In this document: positions 53,250 to 62,985 of the stretch, in pieces
How positions within the stretch are numbered: position 1 is the first letter of the stretch
How the letters are laid out: each line of letters starts with the position of its first letter
Origin: Microbacterium sp. ProA8
GTDB taxonomy: Bacteria; Actinomycetota; Actinomycetes; Actinomycetales; Microbacteriaceae
Direction: 5' to 3'
DNA length: 64,000 nucleotides
Assembly: GCF_039905635.1 (NCBI RefSeq)
Contig: NZ_CP157000.1
Location: 1,612,001 to 1,676,000 of the forward strand
Translations under genes and position numbers: made by a program
The notes under the pieces: generated by a model
The model's input: only the letters and a program-made list of their open reading frames with translations
What the model was told of the DNA's origin: nothing
Databases searched by the model: none

Positions 53250-54767
53250 ATGACGGATACGACGACACCCCAGAGCACCGACGATACGCCGGTCGACCCG
53301 GTGGATCGCGTGCTGGCGCGCGCTGAAGCGCGCTCGGGGGTGCACGTCTTCGGAGCCGCCCAGGCGCTCCAGGACGAGACCACGATCGGGCGTGCGGACA
53401 CCGACGGCGAGCAGTGGGACCGCGAGGAGCGCGCCGCGCTGCGTCGCGTTCCCGGGCTGTCCACCGAGCTCGAGGACGTCACCGAGGTCGAGTACCGACA
53501 GCTGCGACTCGAGAACGTCGTGCTGGTCGGCGTGCACGCGCAGGGCGAGACGGAGGATGCCGAGAACTCGCTGCGCGAGCTCTCGGCGCTGGCAGAGACC
53601 GCCGGCGCCGTCGTGCTCGACGGCGTGCTGCAGCGGCGGCCCCACCCGGACCCCGCGACCTACGTCGGCCGCGGCAAGGCCGAGGAGCTGCGCGACATCG
53701 TGGCCGCGGTCGGCGCGGACACGGTGATCGCCGACACCGAGCTGGCGCCCAGCCAGCGACGTGCGCTCGAGGACGTCGTGAAGGTCAAGGTGATCGACCG
53801 CACCACCGTGATCCTGGACATCTTCAGCCAGCACGCCAAGAGCCGAGAGGGCAAGGCGCAGGTCGAACTCGCCCAGCTCGAGTACCTGCTCCCGCGCCTG
53901 CGCGGATGGGGTGACTCGATGAGCCGGCAGGCCGGTGGCCAGGTCGGTGCCGGCGGTGCGGGCATGGGTTCGCGCGGACCCGGTGAGACGAAGATCGAGC
54001 TCGACCGCCGCCGCATCCGCACGAGGATGGCGATGCTGCGTCGCCAGATCCGCGAGTTCACGCCCGCCCGCGACGCCAAGCGAGCCGAGCGCAAGCGGAA
54101 CACGATCCCGTCGGTCGCGATCGCCGGGTACACGAACGCCGGCAAGTCGTCGCTGCTGAACCGGCTGACGAGCGCCGGGGTGCTGGTCGAGAACGCGCTG
54201 TTCGCGACGCTGGATGCCACCGTCCGGCGCAGCGAGACGAGCGACGGCCGCGTCTACACGCTGACCGACACCGTGGGCTTCGTGCGCAATCTGCCTCACC
54301 AGCTGGTCGAGGCGTTCCGCTCGACGCTCGAGGAGGTCGGCGACGCCGACGTCATCGTGCACGTCGTCGACGGGTCCCACCCCGACCCCGCCGCACAGCT
54401 CGCGACGGTACGGGATGTCATCGGCGATGTGGGAGCGCGTGACGTTCCCGAGCTGATCGTGTTCAACAAGGCCGATCTCGTCGACGACGACACGCGTCTG
54501 CTGCTGCGCGGTCTCGAGCCGAAGGCGATCTTCGCGTCGTCCCGCACCGGCGAGGGCATCGACGAGCTGCGGACCGCGATCGAGGAGGCGCTGCCGCTCC
54601 CGGCCGTGGAGGTGCATGCTCTCGTGCCGTACGACCGCGGCGACCTCGTGTCGGCGATCCACGAGCAGGGCATGATCCTCTCGCAGGCGCACGAAGAGGG
54701 CGGCACGGCCGTGCACGCCCGCGTGGGGCAGCATCTCGCCGCGCGTCTCGCACCTTTCGAGGTCTGA
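53250..54767 (+). CDS. hflX: Ribosome-associated GTPase HflX
   Basis: 505 aa. N-terminal HflX domain (YVGRGKAEELRDIVAAVGAD, ELAPSQRRALEDVVKVKVIDRTTVILDIF), the Gly-rich SRGPGETKIELDRRRI linker, then G domain: G1 GYTNAGKSSLLNRL, G2 FATLDATVRR, G3 DTVGFV, G4 NKAD, G5 SSRTGEG. Splits stalled ribosomes under stress. AAAGGA lies before the ATG; TAGAAT at 53187-53192 is a plausible -10 box. About 95 N-terminal residues before the conserved core are acidic and variable. Confidence 0.96.
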   Translation: MTDTTTPQSTDDTPVDPVDRVLARAEARSGVHVFGAAQALQDETTIGRADTDGEQWDREERAALRRVPGLSTELEDVTEVEYRQLRLENVVLVGVHAQGETEDAENSLRELSALAETAGAVVLDGVLQRRPHPDPATYVGRGKAEELRDIVAAVGADTVIADTELAPSQRRALEDVVKVKVIDRTTVILDIFSQHAKSREGKAQVELAQLEYLLPRLRGWGDSMSRQAGGQVGAGGAGMGSRGPGETKIELDRRRIRTRMAMLRRQIREFTPARDAKRAERKRNTIPSVAIAGYTNAGKSSLLNRLTSAGVLVENALFATLDATVRRSETSDGRVYTLTDTVGFVRNLPHQLVEAFRSTLEEVGDADVIVHVVDGSHPDPAAQLATVRDVIGDVGARDVPELIVFNKADLVDDDTRLLLRGLEPKAIFASSRTGEGIDELRTAIEEALPLPAVEVHALVPYDRGDLVSAIHEQGMILSQAHEEGGTAVHARVGQHLAARLAPFEV

Positions 54768-54811
54768 GAGCCGACGCTTCTCGTCGGTCCGGGGCGTTTC
54801 GTCTCGCTCGT

Positions 54812-55002
54812 TCCTCGCTCGCTCAACGACCGGGACTCAGAGCTCGCTCGCTCAACGACCGGGACGCAGAGCTCGCTCGCTCAACGACCGGGACTCAGAG
54901 CTCGCTCGTTCGACGGCCGGACTCAGAGCTCGCTCGCTCGACGACCGGGACTCAGAGCCCGCTCGCTCAACGACCGGGACTCAGCGTCCCGGTCGTCGAG
55001 CG
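54812..55002. repeat. 29-bp tandem array ending in a 17-bp hairpin
   Basis: Six imperfect copies of a 29-bp unit, (AGCTCGCTCGCTCAACGACC)(GGGACTCAG), run from about 54812 to 54984; copies 4 and 5 carry substitutions (TTCGACGGCC, CTCGACGACC). The last copy pairs with its reverse complement: CGCTCAACGACCGGGAC (54964-54980) with GTCCCGGTCGTCGAGCG (54986-55002), one mismatch, loop TCAGC. It sits between the convergent hflX and S9 peptidase genes and can terminate both. The unit resembles a REP-like intergenic repeat common in related genomes (recalled, not searched). Confidence 0.8.
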
Positions 55003-55053
55003 CGGCGTGCGCGCTCGCGCCCGGCGACGACACGCAGGAGCGCGGCGTACGCC

Positions 55054-57054
55054 TCACTCCAGCTCGAGCGGCGGCACCCCCGGCGTCTCGAAGCCGAGCA
55101 CCTGACCGAGGAACGCGAGCTCGGCCTCCATCGTGCGGACGAGGGTCGCAGCGCCGCGGAATCCGTGCCCTTCGCCCTCGAAGGCCAGATAGGCGTGGGC
55201 GATGCCGTTCGCGGCGAGGGCGTCCCGCACCGCCTCCGACTGCGACGGCGGCACGACCAGGTCGTCGAGGCCCTGCTCGATCAGCAGCGGCGTCCGCATC
55301 CGGTCGAGGTGCGTCAGCGGTGACCGCTCGACGTACAGCGCCTCGGCCGACGGCAGCGGCCCCACCATGCCGTCGAGGTAGCGGGCCTCGAAGTCGTGGG
55401 TGTCCGCGGCGAGGCGCCGCAGATCCGCGACGCCGTAGCGACTGATGCCCGCGGCGAAGACGTCGGAGTTCGCAAGCGCGCACAGCACGGTCCAGCCGCC
55501 GGCCGAGCCGCCGGCGATCGCGAGCCGGCGGGCGTCGGCCGCTCCCGAGGCGGCGAGCCCCTGCGCCGCGGCGACGACGTCGTCAACGTCCACGACACCC
55601 CACTGCCCCAGCAGACGCTCGCGGTAGACGCGGCCGTACCCGCTCGAGCCGCCGTAGTTGACGTCGAGCACGCCGATGCCGCGGCTCGTCAGGTAGGCGA
55701 TCTTCCCGGATGCCGCGCCGCCGACATGGTCGGTGGGCCCGCCGTGGACGAACACGACGTAAGGGGGCTTCTCGTCATCGGGTCCCACCACGCCCGGGTT
55801 CGTCGGCGGGTAGTCGAAGGCGTGCACCGGGCCGTGCGGCCCGGGCATGGTGACGGCGCGGGGCTGCGGCATCCATTCCGCGCCCCAGGGCGAGCCGCCG
55901 CCGGCGATCAGCTGCGTCGCAGCCGGGTCGTCGACGTCCAGCTCCCAGAGCCCGGCGCCGCCGGAGCCTGCGCCGGAGATCAGCACGCGCCGCCCGCGGG
56001 CGTCCTCGATCGAGAGCCGCGTGACGGCATCGAGCGGCAGGATGCGCGTGGCCCCGGTGGGCTCGATCAGCACGAGGTGGTCGGCGCCGTTCGTGCGGGC
56101 GGCGACGACCCGCCCATCGTCCAGCGCCGCGAACCAGCGGGTCCCGAGCACCCACAGCGGGCCGCCGGTGTCGGCATCGGCCGGCGCGAACGGCTCGTGG
56201 TGCAGGTCGGCCGTGAGCCGGAGGCGCCAGAGGTTCCACCTCCCGGTCGGATCGTCGGCGTAGAGCAGGTCGTCGTCGCCGACCCACACCGGCTGCAGCG
56301 GGGAATGGAAATCGCCGTCGGACGACTCGCCCCCGGCCACGGTGGTCCATTCCACGACCTCGCCGTCCTCGAGCCGGCCGATCCGAAGCTCGGCGCGGTC
56401 CCACGCCATGTGCGGGTGATCCCAGGCGATCCACGCCAGGCGGGTGCCGTCGGGCGACAGCGCGGGATGGGCGACGAAGTCGCTGCCGCCGGCCAGCGAT
56501 GTCAGCCGTGAAGGATGCTCCGCTGCCGAGCCGTCGAGCGGAACGTCGACGATGTCGCGCACCGGCGCGGCTCCCGCCCTGTGGTCTTCGCGCACTGCCA
56601 GCAGTCGGCCGTGCTGCAGCGTCAACCCGCCGTAGCGGACATCGCCGGCATCGGGCGTGAGGGGGCGCGGCTCCTCACCCCGGGCGAGACTCCAGATGCG
56701 CTGGTCGGCCTTCTCCACGAAGAGCAGCACGCCATGGTCGTCGGCGGTCCAGGATCCGCCGCCGTACTCGTGCACCCGCGATCGCGCACTCCACGGGGCG
56801 GGAAGGACATCCACGACCGCTCCGGATGCCTCCCGCCGGCGCACGGTGGAACGGCCGCCCTCCTCGGGCACCGACTCGCCCCACCACACGTCGCCCCGCC
56901 TCGTCCGGGCCGCGGCGCCGCCGGTCTCCCCGGGCCGCACCTCACCGGCGCGGACGAAGCGGGCGCCTTCGATGCGCGACGACCCCGCCGACACCTCGGC
57001 GGCGGAGATGGGGGATGGCCAGCTGCCATAGGGAAGAACATCGCGGGTCGTCAC
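55054..57054 (-). CDS. S9 family (prolyl oligopeptidase-type) peptidase
   Basis: 666 aa. N-terminal seven-bladed-propeller-like part (residues 1-410: SRVHEYGGGSW, HPALSPDGTRLAWIAWDHPHMAWD) and C-terminal alpha/beta hydrolase: YVVFVHGGPTDH, DVNYGGSSGYGRVYRERL, IAGGSAGGWTVLCAL (Ser in GGSAGG), LLIEQGLDDLVVP (Asp), FEGEGHGFR (His). Resembles dipeptidyl/acylaminoacyl peptidases acting on short peptides in the cytoplasm; no signal peptide. GTG 57054. Divergent from metF. Confidence 0.92.
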   Translation of the reverse strand: MTTRDVLPYGSWPSPISAAEVSAGSSRIEGARFVRAGEVRPGETGGAAARTRRGDVWWGESVPEEGGRSTVRRREASGAVVDVLPAPWSARSRVHEYGGGSWTADDHGVLLFVEKADQRIWSLARGEEPRPLTPDAGDVRYGGLTLQHGRLLAVREDHRAGAAPVRDIVDVPLDGSAAEHPSRLTSLAGGSDFVAHPALSPDGTRLAWIAWDHPHMAWDRAELRIGRLEDGEVVEWTTVAGGESSDGDFHSPLQPVWVGDDDLLYADDPTGRWNLWRLRLTADLHHEPFAPADADTGGPLWVLGTRWFAALDDGRVVAARTNGADHLVLIEPTGATRILPLDAVTRLSIEDARGRRVLISGAGSGGAGLWELDVDDPAATQLIAGGGSPWGAEWMPQPRAVTMPGPHGPVHAFDYPPTNPGVVGPDDEKPPYVVFVHGGPTDHVGGAASGKIAYLTSRGIGVLDVNYGGSSGYGRVYRERLLGQWGVVDVDDVVAAAQGLAASGAADARRLAIAGGSAGGWTVLCALANSDVFAAGISRYGVADLRRLAADTHDFEARYLDGMVGPLPSAEALYVERSPLTHLDRMRTPLLIEQGLDDLVVPPSQSEAVRDALAANGIAHAYLAFEGEGHGFRGAATLVRTMEAELAFLGQVLGFETPGVPPLELE

Positions 57055-57185
57055 GCCCCCACGCTACGACCAACGGGTGCGCGATGCGATCGAAACAGTA
57101 CGTCACAGGCGGTTCCGCACGGACATGCTCCGCTACCGTGGACGCATCGACGCCCGGTCGTCCGCGAGGACGCCCCCGAACCTCG

Positions 57186-57259
57186 GGGTGCCGGGCAGGA
57201 GCGACAGCCGAGCCCGGCACCCGCCCGCGATGACACCCCTTCTGCCACGCATGTCATGA
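57186..57259 (+). promoter_or_regulatory. Structured metF leader with a 9-codon upstream ORF
   Basis: Within the 288-nt gap before metF, GGGTGCCGGGC (57186-57196) pairs perfectly with GCCCGGCACCC (57212-57222). ATGACA (57230-57235) pairs with TGTCAT (57252-57257). The second hairpin contains a complete small ORF, ATG 57230 to TGA 57259 (MTPLLPRMS), followed by an in-frame run into metF from ATG 57256. No known SAM or cobalamin riboswitch signature was found. TACCGT near 57135 is a possible -10 box. Confidence 0.35.
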
Positions 57260-57342
57260 ACAGCGCGGCGGAGGAGAGGTGCCGCGGCCGACCGGGTCCT
57301 CCCGTTCGGCTGAGCCCGATTCCGATCCTGAGAAGCAGGCCC

Positions 57343-58305
57343 ATGTCCATCGACCTGAGCACTCCTCCCGTGCCGATCTCGTTCGAGGTGTATCCGCCCC
57401 GATCCGAGGCCGGCGTCGCCGCGCTGCACGAGACCATCCGCCATCTGGCGTCGGTGGACCCCAGGTTCATCTCCGTCACGTACGGCGCGGGCGGATCCAC
57501 CGGCGGCCGGTCCCTGGAGCTTCTGACCCACATCCTCCGCGAGACCCACGTCGAGCCGCTCGCCCACCTCACGTGCGTGGGGAACACCTACGCCGGCGCC
57601 AACACGCTGATCCGCGAATTCCTGGATGCCGGGATCACGAGCTTCCTCGCCCTCCGCGGCGACCCGCCGGCCGGGGCATCCGAGGACGACGCCTTCCTGG
57701 GCGATCTCGCAAGCGCCGCGGAGCTCGTGCAGCTGATCGACCGCGTGCAGGCGGAGCGCGAGCCGTACACCGAGGCACCCATCCCGGGCGTGCCCGGCGC
57801 CGCGCGGGTCGAGAAGCGGCCCCGGGTCGACATCGCGGTCGCCGCGTTCCCGAACGGACATCCCCGCTCCCGCCACGCGTTCGAGGACATCGACGCGCTC
57901 CTCGCGAAGCAGGCGGCGGGCGCCACCCTCGCGATCACCCAGCTGTTCTTCCACGCCGACGACTACCTCGCGTTCGTGGCGCGTTCGCGCGACGCCGGCG
58001 TCACCATCCCGATCCTGCCGGGCATCATGCCGATCACCTCCAGCACCCGGCTGCGGCGCGTGCTCGAGCTCAGCGGCGAGGCGCTTCCGGCCGACCTCGC
58101 GATCGCGCTCGACGTCGAGCCGACGGTCGAGGGGCAGCGCGACATCGGCATCGCCCATGCCGCGCGCCTCGCCCGCGAGGTTCTCGACGGCGGTGCTCCG
58201 GGCATCCATCTCTACGCGTTCAACAACCACGACACGGTCCTCGCGGTGCTGCGCGAAGCCGGCGTGCTCGTCTCGGCGACGCGAATGTCCCACGCCGTCC
58301 ACTGA
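57343..58305 (+). CDS. metF: Methylenetetrahydrofolate reductase
   Basis: 320 aa flavoprotein reducing methylene-THF to methyl-THF, the methyl donor for MetE encoded downstream. ISFEVYPPRSEAGVAALHETI (Glu of FEVYPP), FISVTYGAGGST, HLTCVGNT, LALRGDPPAG, AITQLFFHADDY, and PGIMPITSSTRLRRVLELSG are the family blocks. ATG 57343 gives the usual N-terminus; an in-frame ATG at 57256 would add 29 residues of Arg/Pro-rich sequence. Ribosome site weak. Confidence 0.94.
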   Translation: MSIDLSTPPVPISFEVYPPRSEAGVAALHETIRHLASVDPRFISVTYGAGGSTGGRSLELLTHILRETHVEPLAHLTCVGNTYAGANTLIREFLDAGITSFLALRGDPPAGASEDDAFLGDLASAAELVQLIDRVQAEREPYTEAPIPGVPGAARVEKRPRVDIAVAAFPNGHPRSRHAFEDIDALLAKQAAGATLAITQLFFHADDYLAFVARSRDAGVTIPILPGIMPITSSTRLRRVLELSGEALPADLAIALDVEPTVEGQRDIGIAHAARLAREVLDGGAPGIHLYAFNNHDTVLAVLREAGVLVSATRMSHAVH

Positions 58306-58397
58306 TCCGGACGCCACGATCCGTCGGCTGGCCCGACGGTCTCTTCGGCGACCCCGAAACCCCAGTCCCAGATCCACGAAGCGAAAGAGAGAGCACG

Positions 58398-60728
58398 ATG
58401 ACCGAACCCCGCATCACCTTCCCCCACGGCACGATCCTGGGCTATCCCCGGATCGGGCGCCGCCGCGAGCTGAAGCGCGCGGTCGAGGCGTATTGGGCCG
58501 GCAGGACCGACGCCGAGACCCTCGAGCAGACGGCGGCCGACCTGCGCCGCGCGACGCGCGAGCGCCTCGCCGAGCTCGGCCTCGGCCGCGACGACTCGTC
58601 GATCCCGGAGTCGTTCTCGTTCTACGACCAGGTGCACGACGCGGCCGTCGCGGTCGGCGCGCTGCCCGACCGGTTCGCCACGCTTCGCGATGCCGACGGC
58701 GGCATCGGCCTGGACGCGTACTTCACCGCCGCGCGCGGCGCGGGCGAGGACGCACCCCTCGAGATGACCAAGTGGTTCGACACGAACTACCACTACCTCG
58801 TGCCCGAGGTCGGCCCCGAGACGGTCTTCGCCCTCTCGAGCGACCGCTTCGCGCGCCAGGTGGCAGAGGCGAAGGCCGACGGATTCACCGTTCGTCCGGT
58901 GATCGTGGGCCCGGTGACGCTCCTCGCGCTCGCCAAGGCGACGGATGCCGCGCCCCAGGGCTTCGACCCGCTCAGCCGGCTCGACGACCTGCTGCCGGTG
59001 TACACGGAGCTGCTCGCGAGTCTGCGGGCCGCGGGTGCGGAGTGGGTGCAGCTGGACGAGCCTGCGCTCGTCAGTGAGAGTCTGCGGGCCGATGCGGCCA
59101 CGCTGGCAGATGCCGCGGCCCGCGCATATGCCGCGCTCGGGGTTCGTGGTGACCGGCCCGCGATCCTGGTCGCGGCCGGCTACGCGCAGCTGTCGACCGA
59201 GGCGTGGACGGCGCTCGCGGCGGCTCCCATCGAGGCGGTCGCCATCGACCTGACCCGTGGTGCGGTGCCCGAGGCCGCGCCGGGACTGGACCGCAAGACG
59301 CTCGTGGGCGGGGTCATCGACGGACGCAACGTGTGGCGAGGCGATCTCGACGCCGCGTGGGAGCGACTGCAGGCGCTGAACGCGCTCGGAGCGTCGGAGA
59401 TCAGCACCGGCACCTCGACCTCGCTGCAGCACGTGCCGCACGACGTCGCCGACGAGTCGGCCCTGGATCCGCGCCTCGCGTCGTGGCTCGCGTTCGCCGA
59501 CCAGAAGGTCGGGCAGGTGGTGACCCTCGCGCGCGGCCTGGTCGACGGCCGTCCCGCCATCGCGGAGGCGCTGGCCGAGGCATCCGCCGCCCTCGCCGAC
59601 CGTCGCCATGCGCCGGGTGTCCGCGACGGGGCGGTGCGGGAGAGGGCGTCGGCGCTCGCCGCGGACGACTTCGCCCGCGGCGACTACGACGATCGGGTCG
59701 CCGCTCAGGAGGCCGAGCTCGCGCTCCCCGTGCTGCCGACGACCACGATCGGATCGTTCCCGCAGACCGGCGAGATCCGGCGCGCGCGTGCGCGCCACGG
59801 CCGTGGCGAGCTCAGCGCCGACGAGTACGAGAGCTTCCTGCGCGACGAGATCGCGCAGGTGGTGACGCTGCAGGAGGACATCGGCCTCGACGTCCTGGTG
59901 CACGGCGAGGCCGAGCGCAACGACATGGTGCAGTACTTCGCCGAGAACCTCGACGGCTTCGCCGTCACCGAGAACGGCTGGGTGCAGTCGTACGGCTCGC
60001 GGGCGACCCGTCCGTCGATCCTCTGGGGCGACGTCGCACGTCCCGAGGCGATCACCGTCACATGGTCGGCGTTCGCGCAGTCGCTCACCGACAAGCCGAT
60101 GAAGGGCATGCTGACCGGCCCGGTGACGATCCTGGCGTGGTCGTTCGTCCGCGACGACCAGCCGCTGGGGGAGACCGCGAACCAGGTGGCCCTCGCCCTC
60201 CGCGACGAGATCGCCGACCTCGAGGAGGCGGGCATCCGCGTCATCCAGGTCGACGAGCCGGCGCTGCGCGAACTCCTGCCGCTCAAGCGCGCCGATCAGG
60301 CCGCGTACCTGGAGTGGTCGGTCGGCTCATTCCGCCTCGCCACTGCAGGCGCTGCCCCGGCCACACAGGTGCACACCCACCTCTGCTACTCGGAATTCGA
60401 CGTCGTAATCGAGGCGATCGCGGCGCTGGACGCCGACGTGACCTCGATCGAGGCCGCGCGCAGCCGCGGCGAGGTGATCGGGGACATCGCCACGTCCGGC
60501 TTCGCCGCCGGCATCGGACCCGGCGTGTACGACATCCACTCGCCGCGCGTGCCGTCCGTCGGCGAGATCACCGAGCTCCTCGACCGCACGGTTGCCGAAT
60601 TGCCGCTGCGCCGCGTCTGGGTCAACCCGGACTGCGGGCTGAAGACCCGCGGGTACGACGAGACCGTCGCGTCGCTGAAGAACCTCGTGGCGGCGACGCA
60701 GGCGGTGCGCGCGGTGGTTCCGGCCTAG
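58398..60728 (+). CDS. metE: Cobalamin-independent methionine synthase
   Basis: 776 aa. Transfers methyl from methyl-THF-polyglutamate to homocysteine. N-terminal barrel GYPRIGRRRELKRAVEAYW, EMTKWFDTNYHYLVPE; C-terminal barrel TTTIGSFPQTGEIRRAR, VLVHGEAERNDMVQYF (zinc Glu), THLCYSEF (zinc His and Cys), DCGLKTRGY (zinc Cys). 92 nt after metF, presumably co-transcribed; GAGAG before the ATG is the ribosome site. Its TAG stop shares the palindrome CTAG with the stop of the convergent gene. Confidence 0.97.
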   Translation: MTEPRITFPHGTILGYPRIGRRRELKRAVEAYWAGRTDAETLEQTAADLRRATRERLAELGLGRDDSSIPESFSFYDQVHDAAVAVGALPDRFATLRDADGGIGLDAYFTAARGAGEDAPLEMTKWFDTNYHYLVPEVGPETVFALSSDRFARQVAEAKADGFTVRPVIVGPVTLLALAKATDAAPQGFDPLSRLDDLLPVYTELLASLRAAGAEWVQLDEPALVSESLRADAATLADAAARAYAALGVRGDRPAILVAAGYAQLSTEAWTALAAAPIEAVAIDLTRGAVPEAAPGLDRKTLVGGVIDGRNVWRGDLDAAWERLQALNALGASEISTGTSTSLQHVPHDVADESALDPRLASWLAFADQKVGQVVTLARGLVDGRPAIAEALAEASAALADRRHAPGVRDGAVRERASALAADDFARGDYDDRVAAQEAELALPVLPTTTIGSFPQTGEIRRARARHGRGELSADEYESFLRDEIAQVVTLQEDIGLDVLVHGEAERNDMVQYFAENLDGFAVTENGWVQSYGSRATRPSILWGDVARPEAITVTWSAFAQSLTDKPMKGMLTGPVTILAWSFVRDDQPLGETANQVALALRDEIADLEEAGIRVIQVDEPALRELLPLKRADQAAYLEWSVGSFRLATAGAAPATQVHTHLCYSEFDVVIEAIAALDADVTSIEAARSRGEVIGDIATSGFAAGIGPGVYDIHSPRVPSVGEITELLDRTVAELPLRRVWVNPDCGLKTRGYDETVASLKNLVAATQAVRAVVPA

Positions 60729-62218
60729 GGGCGCTTCTTCGATCCGGGTGCCGCGGCCGTCTCGGTCGCGGCACCCCTCGTCTCGGGCGTGAGGTCGCGC
60801 GTCGGGGTCTCGTCGGCGAGCAGGATCTCCACCGTGGGATTGGCGTCGTCGGCCCCGATGGGTACGCCGCTGTAGAGCAGGTCCGTGTCGCTGACCGCGG
60901 TCACCTCCTCGGGGCGTCGCTGCAGCAGTTCGAGGATCCAGGCGACGCCGAATGCGACGACAGCCACGAGTACGATGTCGCCGACCGACAGCGGCCGCAG
61001 CAAGAAGAGCCAGATCACCGCGAGCACGGCGATGAGGGTCCGCACCAGGACGCGCTGCCGGCCGAGCCACAGGCCGAACGAATCGGTGTCGAGTCCTCGC
61101 CGGGCCAGCTCGCGCCGCCCCGACGCATTCATGCTGTCGATGGCACTGCGCACGCCGCGTGCCGGAGCCGACCTGCCGGTCACCCAGCCCAGAATCGCGA
61201 TGAAGACACCGAGGAACGCGACGACGAGCGCGGTCTGCTGCATGTTGCCGACCAGCTGTTCGTAGATGACGTTCAGCGCGTCGGGAGAGAGGCCGAGTAC
61301 CCCCGCCGTGACGCCCATGGCGGAATCGCCGATCGCGAGCATGATGGCCAGGGCCACGCCGCCAAGGGCTAATCCGATGCCCGTCCCGAGGACGGCGGCG
61401 CTGCGGCGGCGGGCGATCAGGATGCCGAGCCCGAACAGCGCGATCGCGATGATCGGCAGCCAGAGCCCGAGCGTGTTCGCGGCGGCGTAACTGGTGCGGA
61501 TCGTCGCGAGGTTGTCGCCTTCGCCGAGGATGATGACGCGATCGACGGTGGGGATCAGCTCAGCGGCACCCAGGCCCCGATCGACGAGGTTCTGCTTCAC
61601 GCGCTCGACGACCGCGCCCAACTGGATCCCCACCCCCTCGTCGGTGCGGACGATGAGTCCGCCGCCGTCGGACGTGGACACGCCCACCAGGGCGCGATGG
61701 GCGGCGCGCGTCGCAGTGGCCCACACTTCAGCGAAGGCATCGGACTCGACCACTCGAGTGACCGTCGTCGTCACGAGGCTCTCGAGGCCGTTGGCAGCCG
61801 GCGCCTCCAGGAGCTGGAGGGCGTCGGCGGCGCGGGGCGGAAGTCCGAGGCCGGCGATGCCGTCGAAGACGTCCGCGGTGATCTGGTCGAAGTCGACCTG
61901 GGCGTTGACCGCCTCCATGGACTCGTCGATGATCATCGACTGCACCGCGGGATCGTCCACCAGCGGCGCCAGCGTGGCGACGAAGGCGTCCTCGTCGGTC
62001 AGCTGTACACGGGCCCACGCGCCGACGATCGACACCGGGACGAGGATGGCGGCGATGGTGATGCACAGAGCCGAGAGCAGCGAGCGCCACCATCCATTGC
62101 GAGTGCGTGAGGGGGGTGCGGCCTCATCCGGAGCGACCGCGCCCGCCCGGAGTGCTTCGTTCTCGGCCCGCAACGCGGCGAGTTCGGCCTGCAGGTCGAC
62201 GGTGACTGGCTCGCTCAT
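60725..62218 (-). CDS. Conserved actinobacterial membrane protein
   Basis: 497 aa, function unknown. An N-terminal coiled coil (QAELAALRAENEALRAG), a membrane segment (LLSALCITIAAILVPVSIVG), a large extracytoplasmic helical domain (residues about 65-255: DEDAFVATLAPLVDDPAVQ, ...), three to five further membrane segments (LGLWLPIIAIALFGLGILIA and later ones) and an acidic C-terminal tail. Proteins of this layout are widespread in actinobacteria. ATG 62218 follows GGAGG at 5 nt. Convergent with metE; stops overlap in CTAG. Confidence 0.82.
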   Translation of the reverse strand: MSEPVTVDLQAELAALRAENEALRAGAVAPDEAAPPSRTRNGWWRSLLSALCITIAAILVPVSIVGAWARVQLTDEDAFVATLAPLVDDPAVQSMIIDESMEAVNAQVDFDQITADVFDGIAGLGLPPRAADALQLLEAPAANGLESLVTTTVTRVVESDAFAEVWATATRAAHRALVGVSTSDGGGLIVRTDEGVGIQLGAVVERVKQNLVDRGLGAAELIPTVDRVIILGEGDNLATIRTSYAAANTLGLWLPIIAIALFGLGILIARRRSAAVLGTGIGLALGGVALAIMLAIGDSAMGVTAGVLGLSPDALNVIYEQLVGNMQQTALVVAFLGVFIAILGWVTGRSAPARGVRSAIDSMNASGRRELARRGLDTDSFGLWLGRQRVLVRTLIAVLAVIWLFLLRPLSVGDIVLVAVVAFGVAWILELLQRRPEEVTAVSDTDLLYSGVPIGADDANPTVEILLADETPTRDLTPETRGAATETAAAPGSKKRP

Positions 62219-62304
62219 GAGGCCTCCTCTAGCCGGATGCACTCATTGTGTCGTAGATGCAGCGTCCGGCATCACCCATTCCGTTGGGAATCGTCCGACG
62301 CCGG

Positions 62305-62985
62305 TCAGACGGCTCGCAGCACCGCCACGACCTTGCCGAGCACGGTGGCTTCATCGCCGAGGATCGGCTCGAACGCGGAGTTGCGCGGGAGCAGCCAGGT
62401 GTGACCGTCGCGCTGGCGGAACGTCTTGACGGTCGCCTCGCCGTCGAGCATCGCGGCCACGATCTCACCGTTGTCGGCCGTCGCCTGCGACCGGACGACG
62501 ACCCAGTCGCCGTCGCAGATGGCGGCGTCGATCATCGACTCGCCCGAGACCTTCAGCATGAAGAGGTCGCCCTTGCCCACCAGCTGGCGGGGGAGAGGGA
62601 AGATCTCCTCGACCTGCTGCTCGGCCGTGATGGGAACGCCGGCGGCGATGCGCCCGACGAGCGGGACGAGGGCGGCATCACCCACGGAGGGGGAGGCGTC
62701 CGCCGGGCTCTCGGTCGCCGTGCCGGGCAGGTCGATCAGCACTTCCATCGCGCGCGTCTTACCCGCATCGCGCCGCAGGTAGCCGCTCAGCTCCAGCTGG
62801 TTGAGCTGGTGAGTGACGCTGGAGAGCGACTTCAGGCCGACGGCGTCGCCGATCTCCCGCATGCTCGGCGGGTAGCCGTGACGCGCGATCGAGCGCTGGA
62901 TCACCTCGAGGATCGCCAGCTGCTTGTCGCTCAGGCTCTTGCGCCGACGAGTCTGGGGCTTTTCGCGCCCGGCCGCGTCGCTCAT
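62305..62985 (-). CDS. lexA: LexA repressor, SOS regulator
   Basis: 226 aa. N-terminal winged helix ([53 protein letters not shown]) and S24 autoprotease domain: cleavage site region [14 protein letters not shown] (Ala-Gly), [11 protein letters not shown] (nucleophile Ser) and [10 protein letters not shown] (Lys). ATG 62985 with GGAG 7 nt upstream is preferred; the frame is open to 63195 but runs over the promoter region. Controls recA (44645 box) and the divergent LysM gene. Confidence 0.96.
   Translation of the reverse strand: MSDAAGREKPQTRRRKSLSDKQLAILEVIQRSIARHGYPPSMREIGDAVGLKSLSSVTHQLNQLELSGYLRRDAGKTRAMEVLIDLPGTATESPADASPSVGDAALVPLVGRIAAGVPITAEQQVEEIFPLPRQLVGKGDLFMLKVSGESMIDAAICDGDWVVVRSQATADNGEIVAAMLDGEATVKTFRQRDGHTWLLPRNSAFEPILGDEATVLGKVVAVLRAV

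Noticed and set aside
54812..55002. CRISPR array
   Set aside because: Units are contiguous 29-bp tandem repeats with no variable spacers and no cas genes nearby.
57055..57342. SAM-IV or cobalamin riboswitch before metF
   Set aside because: The conserved GGCAACC-like core of SAM riboswitches and the B12-box were looked for and not found; only generic hairpins are present.
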